64,000 nt of DNA from Bradyrhizobium sp. CCBAU 51765 (GCF_015291725.1 NZ_CP030038.1:4639001-4703000), one strand, 5' to 3'. Shown: positions 8,967-18,211, counted from the first letter of the stretch. The notes: generated by a model not told the origin, from the sequence alone. Translations and numbers: made by a program.

Positions 8967-9245
8967 GTGCGCAAGATCACCATCTTCACTGCTGCCGCCG
9001 CCGCCCTGCTCGCAGCGGTCGCGACCGCTCATGCCGGCAGCCTCGGGCGTCCCTGCACTGCAGCCCCGGCGACCCGTTGGCTGCCGCTCGAAGAATTGCA
9101 GGCCAAGATCGAAGCCCAAGGCTACAAGGTTCAGAAGGCCAAGCTCAAGAACGCCTGTGGCGAACTCTATACGATCGACAAGTCTGGCCGCCGGGTCGAA
9201 CTGTTCGTCGATCCGACCAGCGGCCAGATCGTCGGTCAGCTGTAA
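8967..9245 (+). CDS. Secreted PepSY-domain protein
   Basis: Exported protein of 92 residues. A typical signal peptide (RKITIFTAAAAALLAAVATA) is followed by two cysteines (one in GRPCTAAP, one in KNACGELY), which could form a disulfide. The PepSY-like core is WLPLEELQAKIEAQGYKVQ, GELYTIDKSGRRVELFVD and PTSGQIVGQL. The GTG at 8967 is chosen because GGAGAG sits five bases upstream and it begins the signal peptide. It is followed after 11 bp by a cytochrome b561-like gene. PepSY plus b561 pairs recur in bacteria and are often placed under metal- or envelope-responsive two-component systems; the biochemical role is not established. Confidence 0.87.
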   Translation: MRKITIFTAAAAALLAAVATAHAGSLGRPCTAAPATRWLPLEELQAKIEAQGYKVQKAKLKNACGELYTIDKSGRRVELFVDPTSGQIVGQL

Positions 9246-9256
9246 AGGGCGTCACC

Positions 9257-9820
9257 ATGAGCGCCATCAACGACACAATCGAGGCCGGCGGCGGGAAACC
9301 GCCCGCCTCGATCAAGGTCTGGGATCCTTTCGTACGCGTGTTCCATTGGTCGCTGGCCGGGCTGTTTCTGCTCGCCTATGCGACGGGTGACGAGATCGAA
9401 AATGTCCATATCGCCGCCGGCTACACGATCACCGGCTTGCTCGGGCTGCGGATCCTGTGGGGCTTCGTGGGACCGCGCAATGCGCGCTTCAGCGACTTCG
9501 TGCGCTCGCCGCGCGCGGTGCTCGCCTACATGCGCGACGTGGCGCTGCTCAGGGCCCCACGCTATCTCGGCCACAATCCCGCCGGCGGCGCGATGGTCGT
9601 GGCGCTGATCGTCGCGCTGATCGTCACCTGCACCACCGGTTACGTGATGACGACGGGCTCCTTCTGGGGAGCAAAATGGGTCGAGGAGATACACGAGGCT
9701 TTCGCCAACCTCACGGTCGGCCTCGTCGTCGTCCATCTGCTTGGCGTTCTGGTGGCTAGCTTCGAACACAGCGAAAATCTGGTTAAGGCGATGATCACGG
9801 GAAGGAAGCGGCCATCGTAA
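9257..9820 (+). CDS. Cytochrome b561-family membrane protein
   Basis: Predicted di-heme b-type membrane cytochrome of 187 residues with four transmembrane segments. Candidate heme-ligand histidines sit in helix contexts: VFHWSLAGLF, ENVHIAAGY, EEIHEAFANL and VVHLLGVLVASFEH. The N-terminal pattern VWDPFVRVFHWSLA is typical of the b561/Ni-hydrogenase cytochrome b superfamily. It probably passes electrons between the quinone pool and a periplasmic partner, possibly the PepSY protein encoded 11 bp upstream. Start ATG at 9257 follows the upstream stop closely, so the two are cotranscribed. The electron acceptor is unknown. Confidence 0.9.
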   Translation: MSAINDTIEAGGGKPPASIKVWDPFVRVFHWSLAGLFLLAYATGDEIENVHIAAGYTITGLLGLRILWGFVGPRNARFSDFVRSPRAVLAYMRDVALLRAPRYLGHNPAGGAMVVALIVALIVTCTTGYVMTTGSFWGAKWVEEIHEAFANLTVGLVVVHLLGVLVASFEHSENLVKAMITGRKRPS

Positions 9821-10110
9821 CCGGGTACGCGAAGTTCTCGCTATATCTCGACGAATCGGCTCCCGCTCCATCGCAGCGTTCGGCTCTGCCGCTCCCGTCC
9901 AGAACTTCAAGGAAGGCCAACCTGGCTTCTGCGGCTGCGAGGGAATTGAGCGACATCAACCGAAACGCTCAACGGACGGCAGGCGACTCTTCCAATTGGC
10001 TGTCTCGCTTGAGCCGCTTGAGGCAGATCAACTCATCAACGCGGTGGTGGAGTAGGCTAAACGTGCAATCGAACAGCACTTCGCTCGCCGGTGAGCGTGG
10101 GACATTCCTC
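9821..10110. other. Intergenic spacer before the RND pump operon; no gene recognised
   Basis: About 290 bp between the cytochrome gene and the RND adaptor. The adaptor frame is open through part of it (from 9946), but the translated stretch has no signal peptide or conserved features and reads like noncoding sequence. No hairpin terminator was seen, and no copy of the CTGAC repeat pattern of the upstream two-component region. Confidence 0.4.
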
Positions 10111-11244
10111 ATGCGAGTCCGCCACGAAACTCTCCTTCCCGCCTCTTCTCGGGGCGCGCTGGCTCGCATGCTCGTTGCAATTGCATGGAGCTTGTTTCCT
10201 TCCATGGCGATGGCTGAGGATGAGCTGAAGCTGAGCGAGGCTCAGGCGCGCAATCTCGGAGTGCGTGTGACCCACCCGGTCGCGATCCGGACCGATCTGA
10301 CGCTGCCCTATCCCGTCAAGATCGTGATCCCCACACAGCAAATGTGGGTCGTCAGTGCGCCGGTGGCCGGCATGGTCGCCACTCTCCTCGTCGGGCGCGG
10401 TGACCGCACCTCGGCCGGCCAACCGCTCGTCACGCTGGAGAGCCCAAGTTTCGTCTCCCAGCAGCGCGACTACCTGCACGCGATCGCCCAGGAGCATCTC
10501 GCCAGCCAGCAGCTGAAGCGGAATGCCGATCTGTTCGAGGGCAAGGCCGTGCCGCAGCGCGTGCTGGAGGCCAGCCAGGCGGAAGCGCGCCAGGCCGCTC
10601 TCGTGGTCGCCGAGCGGCGTCAGATGCTGCATCTGAGCGGGATGTCCGACGAAGCCATTTCTCGGCTCGCCCAGCAAGCGGCGATCAGCGCGACGCTCAC
10701 GGTCAATGCGCCGCAAACCGCATCCGTCGTCGAGGTCGCAGTGTCGCCGGGGCAGCGGCTCGAACAATCCGCGCCGCTCGTCAAGCTGGCGCGGCTCTCA
10801 CCGCTATGGGCGGAAATCGCAGTTCCTGCAGCCAATATTCGCGCGATCCGCGCCGGCGCGAAAGTCGAGATCGAGGGCTATTCCACCCCCGGCAAGGTCG
10901 TGCTGGTCTCCGAGACCATCGACCCTGCCACCCAGACCATCCTGGTTCGCGCGGAAATCCCCAACGACGGAGAGCTGCATCCCGGTCAGACCACGGCCGC
11001 CCGCATCGGCTTTCTCTCCGCCGGCGAAAGCGCGTGGGAGATTCCCTATAGCGGGCTGGTGCGGCGGGGTGAACGGACCTCGGTGTTCATTGCCATAGCC
11101 GGTGGCTTCCGGCTGGTCCCGGTCAAGCTTGTTGCGGACGACCAGGACCATGTCGTGGTGTCCGGTCCAATCACGGAGCAGGACGAGATCGCGATCGGCG
11201 GCATCTCGGCGCTTCGCGGCATTCTCTCCGGCCTGGGGCAATAG
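10111..11244 (+). CDS. RND efflux periplasmic adaptor (CzcB/CusB family)
   Basis: Membrane-fusion protein that couples an inner-membrane RND pump to an outer-membrane channel. A signal peptide ends at SMAMAED. Then come lipoyl-like half-motifs (VSAPVAGMVATLLVGRGDRT and VNAPQTASVVEVAVSPGQRL), an alpha-hairpin between them rich in Gln/Ala (SFVSQQRDYLHAIAQEHLAS), and beta-barrel and proximal domains (PLWAEIAVPAANIRAI, TQTILVRAEIPN). Length is 377 residues from ATG 10111. A weak ribosome-binding site makes the start moderately uncertain; 10168 is an alternative. It abuts the permease gene with no spacer. Sequence type points to metal-ion efflux; the ion is not determined. Confidence 0.9.
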   Translation: MRVRHETLLPASSRGALARMLVAIAWSLFPSMAMAEDELKLSEAQARNLGVRVTHPVAIRTDLTLPYPVKIVIPTQQMWVVSAPVAGMVATLLVGRGDRTSAGQPLVTLESPSFVSQQRDYLHAIAQEHLASQQLKRNADLFEGKAVPQRVLEASQAEARQAALVVAERRQMLHLSGMSDEAISRLAQQAAISATLTVNAPQTASVVEVAVSPGQRLEQSAPLVKLARLSPLWAEIAVPAANIRAIRAGAKVEIEGYSTPGKVVLVSETIDPATQTILVRAEIPNDGELHPGQTTAARIGFLSAGESAWEIPYSGLVRRGERTSVFIAIAGGFRLVPVKLVADDQDHVVVSGPITEQDEIAIGGISALRGILSGLGQ

Positions 11245-14200
11245 ATGCTCCGGCGCCTGGTTGCGTTCGCGCTTTCGCAGCGATTGTTCGTTCTGCTGAG
11301 TGTGCTGCTGCTGGTGGGCGCCGGCGCCGTCCTCCTGCCCGGCCTGCCGATCGACGCGTTTCCCGATGTCTCTCCGGTTCAGGTGAAGATCATCATGAAG
11401 GCGCCGGGCCTGACGCCCGAAGAGGTCGAGCAGCGCATCACGGTCCCCGTCGAGCTCGAACTGCTCGGATTGCCGCACAAGAAGGTCCTTCGTTCGACCA
11501 CGAAATATGCACTGGCCGACATCACCGTCGATTTCGAGGACGGCACCGACATCTACTGGGCGCGCAACCAGGTATCGGAGCGGTTGTCGAACATCGCGCG
11601 TGATTTCCCCGAGGGGGTGAGCGGAGGACTTGCGCCGATCACGAGCCCCCTCGGCGAGATGTTCATGTTCACGATCGACAGTCCTGAGCTTTCGCTCGCC
11701 GAGCGCCGAACCTTGCTGGATTGGGTGATCCGTCCTGCGCTGCGAACGGTCCCCGGCGTTGCCGACGTCAATGCGCTCGGCGGTTACGTCCGCGCCTTCG
11801 AGATCGTCCCGCGTAACGATGCGCTCGCCGCGCGCGGCATCTCCTACGACCTGTTTCGCCGGGCCATCGAAGCCAATAGTCGCAACGACGGTGCCGGACG
11901 GGTCAACCAGGGCGAGGATAGCGCGTTGGTCCGGATCGAGGGAAGCATCCGATCGGTTGAAGACATCAAGGCGATTGTCGTTGACACCCGCGAGGGCGTG
12001 CCCATCATGGTCAACGACGTGGCGAGCGTCAAAGTCGGGACGCTGACTCGCTACGGCGCAGTCACGTCGGACGGCAGCGGCGAGACGGTCGAGGGCCTCG
12101 TCCTCGGCTTGCGCGGTGCCAACGCCGGTCAGGTCGTCCGCGACGTGCGCGCCCGGCTCGCGGAGCTGCAACCCTCGCTGCCGAAAAGCGTCTCCATCAA
12201 CGTGTTCTATGACCGCAGCCACCTGGTCAACCGCGCGGTCGGCACCGTGGTGCGGGCGCTCGGCGAGGCGACCGCCCTCGTCATCGTTCTCCTGCTGCTT
12301 TTCCTCGGCAACTGGCGGGCCTCGCTGGTGATCGCTCTCAGCCTGCCGCTGGCCATCGTCTTCGCATTGATCGTCATGCGCGTGGTCGGGATGTCGGCCA
12401 ACCTGATGAGCCTCGGCGGACTTGCGATCGCGATCGGCATGTTGATCGACGCGCTGGTCGTCGTGGTCGAGAACATCGTCGGCAATCTCGGCAAGCACGA
12501 ACCGGGCAAAGCTGCTCCGCTGATCCACCTGGTGTACCGTTCGGTTTGCGAAGTCCTGGAACCGGTGGCCTCGGGCGTCCTCATCATCATCATCGTATTC
12601 ATACCCCTGCTGACGCTGCAGGGATTGGAGGGGAAGCTGTTCATCCCGGTCGCGCTCGCAATCATCTTCGCGCTCACCGGTTCACTGCTGCTGGCGCTCA
12701 CCGTGATCCCGGTCATGACCTCCTATGTGCTCAAGTCCGGGTCGCACGGCGATCCCATGCTGGTCCGTGCGGCGCAACGGGTCTACGCGCCTGCGTTGGA
12801 CTGGGCCCTGAAGAACGAGCGCAAGGTGATGGCTGCGGCACTGATCGGCCTGGTCGCCGCGGGATTCGCCTATACCAGGCTCGGCAAGACCTTCATGCCG
12901 ACGATGGACGAAGGCGATGTCATCGTCAGCGTGGAGACGTTGCCTTCCGTCAATCTCGACGAGTCGCTCGCCATGAATGCGAGGCTCCAGAAGGCACTTC
13001 TGGCCGTGCCTGACATTGCCGGCATCGTCGCGCGGACCGGGTCGGACGAGCTCGGCCTCGATCCCATGGGCCCCAACCAGACCGACACGTTCCTCGTGCT
13101 CAAGCCCGCTGCCGAGAGGCAGACCGATAATCGCGAGGCCCTGCTGCAGAAGCTCCGCGAGGTCCTGTCCGGCTTTCCGGGCATCTCGCTCAGCTTCACC
13201 CAACCCATCGACATGCGCGTGCAGGAGATGATCAGCGGCGTGCGTGGCGACGTCGCCGTGAAGATCTTCGGCCCCGACATCGCCAGGCTGAACGAGGCTG
13301 CGGCCAAGCTGTCGGCGATCCTGTCCAGCATCGACGGCGCCGAGGACGTCTACACCACGCTGAACGAAGGCGCTCAATATTACACGGTTTCGGTAAACCG
13401 CATGGAGGCCGGCCGCCTCGGCCTGACCGTGGATTCCATCGTCAACTCGCTCCGTACCCAGATCGAGGGCCGAACGATCGGGACGGCGCTCGAGGAGGGT
13501 CGCCGCACCCCCATTCTCGTCCGCGGCAGCGAGACGAACAGGGAGGCGCCGACGCTGCTGGCGAGCCTGCCGCTGACGCTCGCTTCCGGACAGCATGTCG
13601 CGCTGTCGCAGGTCGCGCGAATCCAGCGCGTGGACGGGCCGGTGAAGATCGACCGCGAAGACGGCGCGCGCATGAGCGTCGTTCGCGCCAACGTCCGCGG
13701 CCGCGACATGGTCGGATTCGTCGAAGCGGCCCGCCAGAAGGTTGCGACCGAACTTCCGCTCCCGAGCGGCTACCGGCTGACCTGGGGCGGGCAGTTCGAG
13801 AACCAGCAACGCGCCGCCGCGCGCCTGTCAATCGTGGTCCCGGTTGCGATCGGTCTCATCTTCCTGCTGCTCTTCACCACATTCGGGGCCATCCGGCAGG
13901 CCTTGCTGGTGCTGGTCAACATTCCCTTTGCCCTGATCGGAGGCGTCTTCGCACTGGTCCTGACGGGCGAGTATCTGTCGGTGCCGGCCTCGGTCGGATT
14001 CATCGCGCTGCTCGGCATCGCTGTCCTCAACGGCGTCGTTCTGGTGTCCTACTTCAATCAACTCCGGGCCCATGGCCTGAGCGAGGATCGCATCGTCGTC
14101 GAGGGTGCCATGCGCAGGCTTCGGCCGGTGCTGATGACCGCGAGCATCACGGCGCTCGGCTTGATCCCGCTGCTGTTCGCGTCCGGGCCGGGGTCCGAGG

Positions 14201-14319
14201 TGCAGCGGCCGCTCGCCGTCGTCGTGATCGGAGGGCTGATGTCCTCCACGCTGCTCACCCTGATTCTCCTGCCGATCCTGTATCGCCGCTACGGTGGAAC
14301 GTCGAAGGTGGCGAAATGA
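11245..14319 (+). CDS. Heavy-metal efflux RND permease (CzcA/CusA family)
   Basis: Proton-driven inner-membrane pump of 1024 residues. The N-terminus (LSQRLFVLLSVLLLVGAGAV, LPIDAFPDVSPVQV) and the repeated transmembrane blocks (RASLVIALSLPLAIVFALIV, FGAIRQALLVLVNIPFALIG) are typical of HME-RND proteins. The helix-4 proton-relay motif reads AIGMLIDALVVVVEN, the A-x-G-x3-D-x6-E-N form seen in CusA-like pumps. However, I could align only one of the three copper-binding methionines of CusA (in QEMISGV), so copper specificity is not supported. It starts directly after the adaptor stop and overlaps the DUF3240 gene by 4 bp. No outer-membrane channel gene is nearby, so one must be shared from elsewhere. 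Confidence 0.95.
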   Translation: MLRRLVAFALSQRLFVLLSVLLLVGAGAVLLPGLPIDAFPDVSPVQVKIIMKAPGLTPEEVEQRITVPVELELLGLPHKKVLRSTTKYALADITVDFEDGTDIYWARNQVSERLSNIARDFPEGVSGGLAPITSPLGEMFMFTIDSPELSLAERRTLLDWVIRPALRTVPGVADVNALGGYVRAFEIVPRNDALAARGISYDLFRRAIEANSRNDGAGRVNQGEDSALVRIEGSIRSVEDIKAIVVDTREGVPIMVNDVASVKVGTLTRYGAVTSDGSGETVEGLVLGLRGANAGQVVRDVRARLAELQPSLPKSVSINVFYDRSHLVNRAVGTVVRALGEATALVIVLLLLFLGNWRASLVIALSLPLAIVFALIVMRVVGMSANLMSLGGLAIAIGMLIDALVVVVENIVGNLGKHEPGKAAPLIHLVYRSVCEVLEPVASGVLIIIIVFIPLLTLQGLEGKLFIPVALAIIFALTGSLLLALTVIPVMTSYVLKSGSHGDPMLVRAAQRVYAPALDWALKNERKVMAAALIGLVAAGFAYTRLGKTFMPTMDEGDVIVSVETLPSVNLDESLAMNARLQKALLAVPDIAGIVARTGSDELGLDPMGPNQTDTFLVLKPAAERQTDNREALLQKLREVLSGFPGISLSFTQPIDMRVQEMISGVRGDVAVKIFGPDIARLNEAAAKLSAILSSIDGAEDVYTTLNEGAQYYTVSVNRMEAGRLGLTVDSIVNSLRTQIEGRTIGTALEEGRRTPILVRGSETNREAPTLLASLPLTLASGQHVALSQVARIQRVDGPVKIDREDGARMSVVRANVRGRDMVGFVEAARQKVATELPLPSGYRLTWGGQFENQQRAAARLSIVVPVAIGLIFLLLFTTFGAIRQALLVLVNIPFALIGGVFALVLTGEYLSVPASVGFIALLGIAVLNGVVLVSYFNQLRAHGLSEDRIVVEGAMRRLRPVLMTASITALGLIPLLFASGPGSEVQRPLAVVVIGGLMSSTLLTLILLPILYRRYGGTSKVAK

Positions 14320-14627
14320 CCGATGGACCGGTCTGCCTCACGCTGATCGTACCGCATCAGCTCCGCGAGGAGGTGTTCGATTATCTCGCCGAACAGACCG
14401 ACCTCGTTTCGGGATTCACCGCATCGCACGGCGCGGGTCACGGCGCGGACGTTCGATTGCGGACGGCCGCCGAACGCGTGAAGGGCCACGCCGATCAGAC
14501 GGCGGTGCAGATGATCCTGGCGAGGAGCGATGCCGACAACTTGCTCGACCGGCTGCGGATCTCATTTGCCGGGACCAAGCTCGTCTATTGGAGCACGCCT
14601 GTGACGGAATTCGGCACCATCGAGTGA
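14316..14627 (+). CDS. DUF3240 family protein
   Basis: Small soluble protein of 103 residues whose family is characteristically encoded behind CzcA/CusA pumps. VCLTLIVPHQLREEVFDYLA, TDLVSGFTASHGAGHG and RSDADNLLDRLRISFAGTKL fit a PII/CutA-like alpha-beta fold. SHGAGHGAD is a possible metal-sensing loop. The 4-bp ATGA overlap with the permease implies coupled translation. A regulatory or metal-sensing role in the pump is an inference; no activity has been assigned to the family to my knowledge. Its stop is only 6 bp from the convergent TonB-receptor stop. Confidence 0.85.
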   Translation: MTDGPVCLTLIVPHQLREEVFDYLAEQTDLVSGFTASHGAGHGADVRLRTAAERVKGHADQTAVQMILARSDADNLLDRLRISFAGTKLVYWSTPVTEFGTIE

Positions 14628-14633
14628 AGCACC

Positions 14634-16970
14634 TCAAAAATCCGTCGACATCGACAACAGCACAGTTCGCGGCGAGCCTTGCGCCAGTGCGGAGAAGCTC
14701 GCGACGCCAGCCCAGTAATTGGTGTCGAACACGTTCTGGACCAGGGCCCGGAGCGTGACCGGCCGGTTGTTGATGCGCGTGGCGTAGCGCGCACCAAGGT
14801 CGAGCCTTGTCCAGGCCGGAATGACCTGCGTGTTTGCGCCATCCAGATATTGATGCCCGGTATAGATAGCGTTTGCGACCAGCGTCAGTCCTGGCGCGAA
14901 CGGGGTGTCCCATTCGGTGGACAGATTGGCCTGCACCTGGGGCACGCCGATCGGCGTCTTGCCGAAATTGGCGAGCGTGCTGGTCTTCGTCAGCTCCGCG
15001 TCGATCAGCGTCACGCCGCCGAGGACTCGAAGGCCCGGCTGAACTTCTCCGAACACGGTGAATTCCACGCCGCGATTGCGCTGCTCGGCATCCGCCCGGT
15101 AAATCTTGTCGAGGCCCAGCTGTCCCGACGGCTTGGTGATCTCGAACAGGCTGATCGTGGTGGCGAGCATGCCGAGATCGACCTTGACGCCTGCTTCCTT
15201 CTGCTTGCTGAAATAAGGCGCCAGGACCTCTCCTTGATTGCTCGCCGTCGTCGGAGCAACGTCGCCCTTGCTGAGCCCTTCGATGTAATTGGCGTACAGC
15301 GAAACGTGGCTCCAGGGCTTGACGACGACTCCGACCATCGGCGTGTACGCCGTCTGGTCGTAGGCGGAGGTCACGGCTCCCGTGATGGTGTTGTAGTTGT
15401 TCGACTTGACGCCCTGTTGCCTCACGCCGAGGGTCAGCTGAAGGCGCTCCTGGAAAACCGACATGGTGTCGGCCAGCGCAAGACCGGTCAGCTCGGTGTC
15501 CGACAGCTTCGGCACGGTCGCGGGAGCCGGAACGAGCTGCTGGGGACGAGCGATCGGCGCATAGATGTTGGACAGCACCGGCGTGCCGTTCACCGAGCCT
15601 CGCGAAACCTCATCAATATAATAGCTGCCCTGGAAGGTCACGGCGTGACTGATCGCTACGGTGTCGAACCGGGCGCGAAGGCCGGCGTCGGCCACGTTCC
15701 GGTCGATGTCGAATTTGAACCGTCCCGGCGTCGACGTGGTGTTGCCCGCCGCGTTCAGGATCGTCGGCGTCCCGAACAGACGATCGACCTGGGTCCTGCC
15801 ACCGCCGGCATCAGCGAACACCGTCACGCTCTCAGTGACATCGTATTCGGCGCGCGCCAACAGCGAGTTGTCGTGAACCTTGGCCCATTCCCAGGACTGC
15901 GTGACATTGCGCCGCCCGACCGGCGCGGTCGGGACGGCGACGCCGGTTGCGACCAGGAACGGCCTCGTTGGTGCGTCGAACTTTTCCTCCTGATCGATGA
16001 AGTCGAGCGAGGCTCTGAATTTCTCGCCGCGATAGTCGAACGCCGCGGAGCCGACATGCGCCTCCCTGGTCTGGTTGTCCAGCGGCGTATCGCCATTGTG
16101 ATAGCTGCCGTTGACGCGAATGCCGAATTCGCGGTTCTCGCCGAACCGCCGGCTCACGTCGACATGGGTGCCGAGCTGGGTGTTCGTCGCATAGTCGGTC
16201 GTGACCCGCGTGAGGTCGACGTCCCCTGCACGCTTCGGAACGATGTTGATGGTGCCGCCGACGCTGCTGTTTGGCGCCATGCCGTAAAGCAGCGCGGTCG
16301 GGCCCTTGATGATTTCGATGCGCTCGACGTAGTCGGTGAACACACGGTAGTTCGGCGCAACGCCATAGACGCCGTTGAAGGCAATCTCTCCGACATTCCC
16401 CTCGCCGATCGGAAAGCCGCGGATGAAGAAGGAGTCGAGGATGCCGCCGGCCTGGCCGGTGAAACGGACCGAAGGATCGTTGCTGACGACGTCGGCGACG
16501 GTAACGGCCTGCTGATCTTCGATCTTCTTCGCCGTGTAGCTCGTGATATTGAACGGCGTATCCATGAAATCCTTGTTGCCGAGCAAGCCGACCTGGCCTC
16601 CACGTGCCACCTGCCCGCCTGCGTAGGTCGGCGGCAGCGCGCCGGGCCTCGCAGCAGTGGGGGTCGCTTCCGCCTGCCGCTTGGCCCGATCATTCGCAGG
16701 CGCGCCGCGGCCCGCCCTGCGGCCTGGATTGGAGCGCGGGCGTGCGCGCGGCTTCGGCGCGTCTGCGGTGACGGTCACCGCCGGCAACGTGCTTCCCCCC
16801 GCCGCCTCAGGCGCGGCGCTCTGCGCGCTGGTGCCGTGCAGGACGCCGTCGCTGCACAAGGCAATGGAGACCACGGAAATCGCGAAGGCTCTCGGGCTGG
16901 CGCAGGTCAGAAGCGTCTTGATGCGAGCGGCAACAACGGCAACAGGACGACAAAGCACTTTCGACGACAT
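14634..16970 (-). CDS. TonB-dependent siderophore receptor
   Basis: Outer-membrane gated beta-barrel for ferric-siderophore uptake, 778 residues. A signal peptide precedes a TonB-box-like stretch (LPAVTVTADAP). An unusual Arg/Pro/Ala-rich linker of about 60 residues follows. The plug domain has TPFNITSYTAKKIEDQQAVT, VRFTGQAGGILDSFFIRGFP, VERIEIIKGPTALLYGMAP and GGTINIVPKRA. The barrel ends in RTVLLSMSTDF with the C-terminal Phe needed by BAM. I chose ATG 16970 because GGAAGG lies seven bases upstream; ATGs at 16994 and 16988 are in frame but lack such a site. No siderophore synthesis, FecR or ABC uptake gene adjoins it. The ligand is unknown. Confidence 0.95.
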   Translation of the reverse strand: MSSKVLCRPVAVVAARIKTLLTCASPRAFAISVVSIALCSDGVLHGTSAQSAAPEAAGGSTLPAVTVTADAPKPRARPRSNPGRRAGRGAPANDRAKRQAEATPTAARPGALPPTYAGGQVARGGQVGLLGNKDFMDTPFNITSYTAKKIEDQQAVTVADVVSNDPSVRFTGQAGGILDSFFIRGFPIGEGNVGEIAFNGVYGVAPNYRVFTDYVERIEIIKGPTALLYGMAPNSSVGGTINIVPKRAGDVDLTRVTTDYATNTQLGTHVDVSRRFGENREFGIRVNGSYHNGDTPLDNQTREAHVGSAAFDYRGEKFRASLDFIDQEEKFDAPTRPFLVATGVAVPTAPVGRRNVTQSWEWAKVHDNSLLARAEYDVTESVTVFADAGGGRTQVDRLFGTPTILNAAGNTTSTPGRFKFDIDRNVADAGLRARFDTVAISHAVTFQGSYYIDEVSRGSVNGTPVLSNIYAPIARPQQLVPAPATVPKLSDTELTGLALADTMSVFQERLQLTLGVRQQGVKSNNYNTITGAVTSAYDQTAYTPMVGVVVKPWSHVSLYANYIEGLSKGDVAPTTASNQGEVLAPYFSKQKEAGVKVDLGMLATTISLFEITKPSGQLGLDKIYRADAEQRNRGVEFTVFGEVQPGLRVLGGVTLIDAELTKTSTLANFGKTPIGVPQVQANLSTEWDTPFAPGLTLVANAIYTGHQYLDGANTQVIPAWTRLDLGARYATRINNRPVTLRALVQNVFDTNYWAGVASFSALAQGSPRTVLLSMSTDF

Positions 16971-17306
16971 CGCACCTTCCGATTTCATGAACATGAACGT
17001 CGGGGCGAGGTGCCGTGGGAACCTTCATCGAGTCAACGAAAGTACCCTTGAATCTCAGTAGTTTATAATAAGACAAGATCTAAATCGCGTGAGGGTTGCG
17101 CAGGGCGACTCTCCACGCAACGTCCGCGCGCACGACGCGAGCTCCCGCGAAGCGCGATGCACGCCGGTCATACGAACGCAACGATGGAGGGATTCGGGCG
17201 CCTGCGCCGAACCTGTGGCCGGTGATCGCCGACGCGGCACGCGTCTCGGTGATGTGGTCGCCTCTCATCGCTGGAGAGGAAGGCCACGCTGATCAGAGCC
17301 GCAGCG
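16971..17306. other. Intergenic region carrying the TonB-receptor promoter
   Basis: About 336 bp between terC and the receptor gene, both on the minus strand. It is GC-rich apart from an AT-rich patch at about 17055-17085 (around TTTATAATAAGAC), the likely promoter. An iron-responsive operator (Irr, RirA or Fur type) would be expected there, but I could not match a consensus with confidence. Reading frames crossing this region have no start signal or protein-like composition. Confidence 0.45.
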
Positions 17307-18167
17307 TCACTCCGCGGAGGCCTTGGCGTGGCGCTCGGAGGATTCGAGCGCTGCCTGGGTCAGGCTGCGTCGGCGCCAGATGTAGCCGACCACCAGCACG
17401 ACCACGACGCCGAGCATGGCACAGAGATATTCGCCGCCTGCCCCGCCATGTCCGAACTGCGGCGGGATGCGCAGCGCGCCGAGCATGCTGTCCAGCGAGG
17501 TGCCCAGCGGTCCGTCGACCAGCGTGTGCAGCTTTGGCGCAACGCCCGGGTCGGTCGCGATCACCTCGCCCGCGACCCAGCCGAGCAGCGCAGCGCCAGC
17601 CCAGACCAGCACCGGCAGCTTTGCGAGCAGCGCCATGATCAGCGCGGCACCGGCGACGATCAGCGGCACGCTGATGGCGAGGCCGAGGATCAGGAGCGGC
17701 ACGCTGCCATTGGCCGCGGCGGCGACCGCAATGACGTTGTCGAGACTCATGACGATGTCGGCGACCACGACGATCTGGATGGCGTGCCACAGATGCGAGG
17801 CGGACTCGACGTCGTCCTCGTCATCGTTTTCCGGCACCAGCAGCTTGGCCGCGATCACGACCAGCGCGAGACCACCGATGAGCTTGAGGTACGGCAGCCC
17901 CATCAGGGTGGCGACGATGCCGGTGAAGATGATTCGCAGCATCACCGCAGCGCCGGCGCCGAAGATCATGCCCCAGAGCCGGTGGCGCGGCGAGAGACCG
18001 CGGCAGGCGAGCGCAATCACCAGCGCGTTGTCGCCGGAGAGCAGGATGTTGATCCAGATGATCTTGCCGACCGCAATCCAGAAGGTCGGTTCGGCCATCT
18101 CGTTGCGGAACTGGGTGAAGAATGCCCCGATCGTTGCGGGATCGAAGATCTGCCAAAGCCAGTCCAC
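17307..18167 (-). CDS. TerC family integral membrane protein
   Basis: Polytopic inner-membrane protein of 286 residues related to TerC/YjbE/Alx. Two inverted halves carry the diagnostic acidic motifs: ILLSGDNALVIALACRG and VMSLDNVIAVAAAANGS. Hydrophobic spans such as LIGGLALVVIAAKLLV and AMLGVVVVLVVGYIW flank them. The family includes manganese exporters and proteins linked to tellurite resistance or metalation of secreted enzymes. Start is GTG 18167 with AAAGGA about six bases upstream. It lies 44 bp downstream of ndk on the same strand and may share its transcript. No yybP-ykoY-type riboswitch could be seen in the short spacer. Manganese transport is the best guess. Confidence 0.88.
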   Translation of the reverse strand: MDWLWQIFDPATIGAFFTQFRNEMAEPTFWIAVGKIIWINILLSGDNALVIALACRGLSPRHRLWGMIFGAGAAVMLRIIFTGIVATLMGLPYLKLIGGLALVVIAAKLLVPENDDEDDVESASHLWHAIQIVVVADIVMSLDNVIAVAAAANGSVPLLILGLAISVPLIVAGAALIMALLAKLPVLVWAGAALLGWVAGEVIATDPGVAPKLHTLVDGPLGTSLDSMLGALRIPPQFGHGGAGGEYLCAMLGVVVVLVVGYIWRRRSLTQAALESSERHAKASAE

Positions 18168-18211
18168 AATCAGTCCTTTCGCCCGTCGTCCCTAACCTGT
18201 CGGCCGATGGA

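Noticed and set aside
14679..17051. 790-residue open frame antisense to the TonB receptor
   Set aside because: Antisense shadow of a high-GC gene with no start site and repetitive Arg/Val/Asp composition; the minus-strand receptor has complete motifs.
17060..17640. Plus-strand frames starting before terC
   Set aside because: They run antisense through terC and have Arg-rich shadow composition without a ribosome-binding site.
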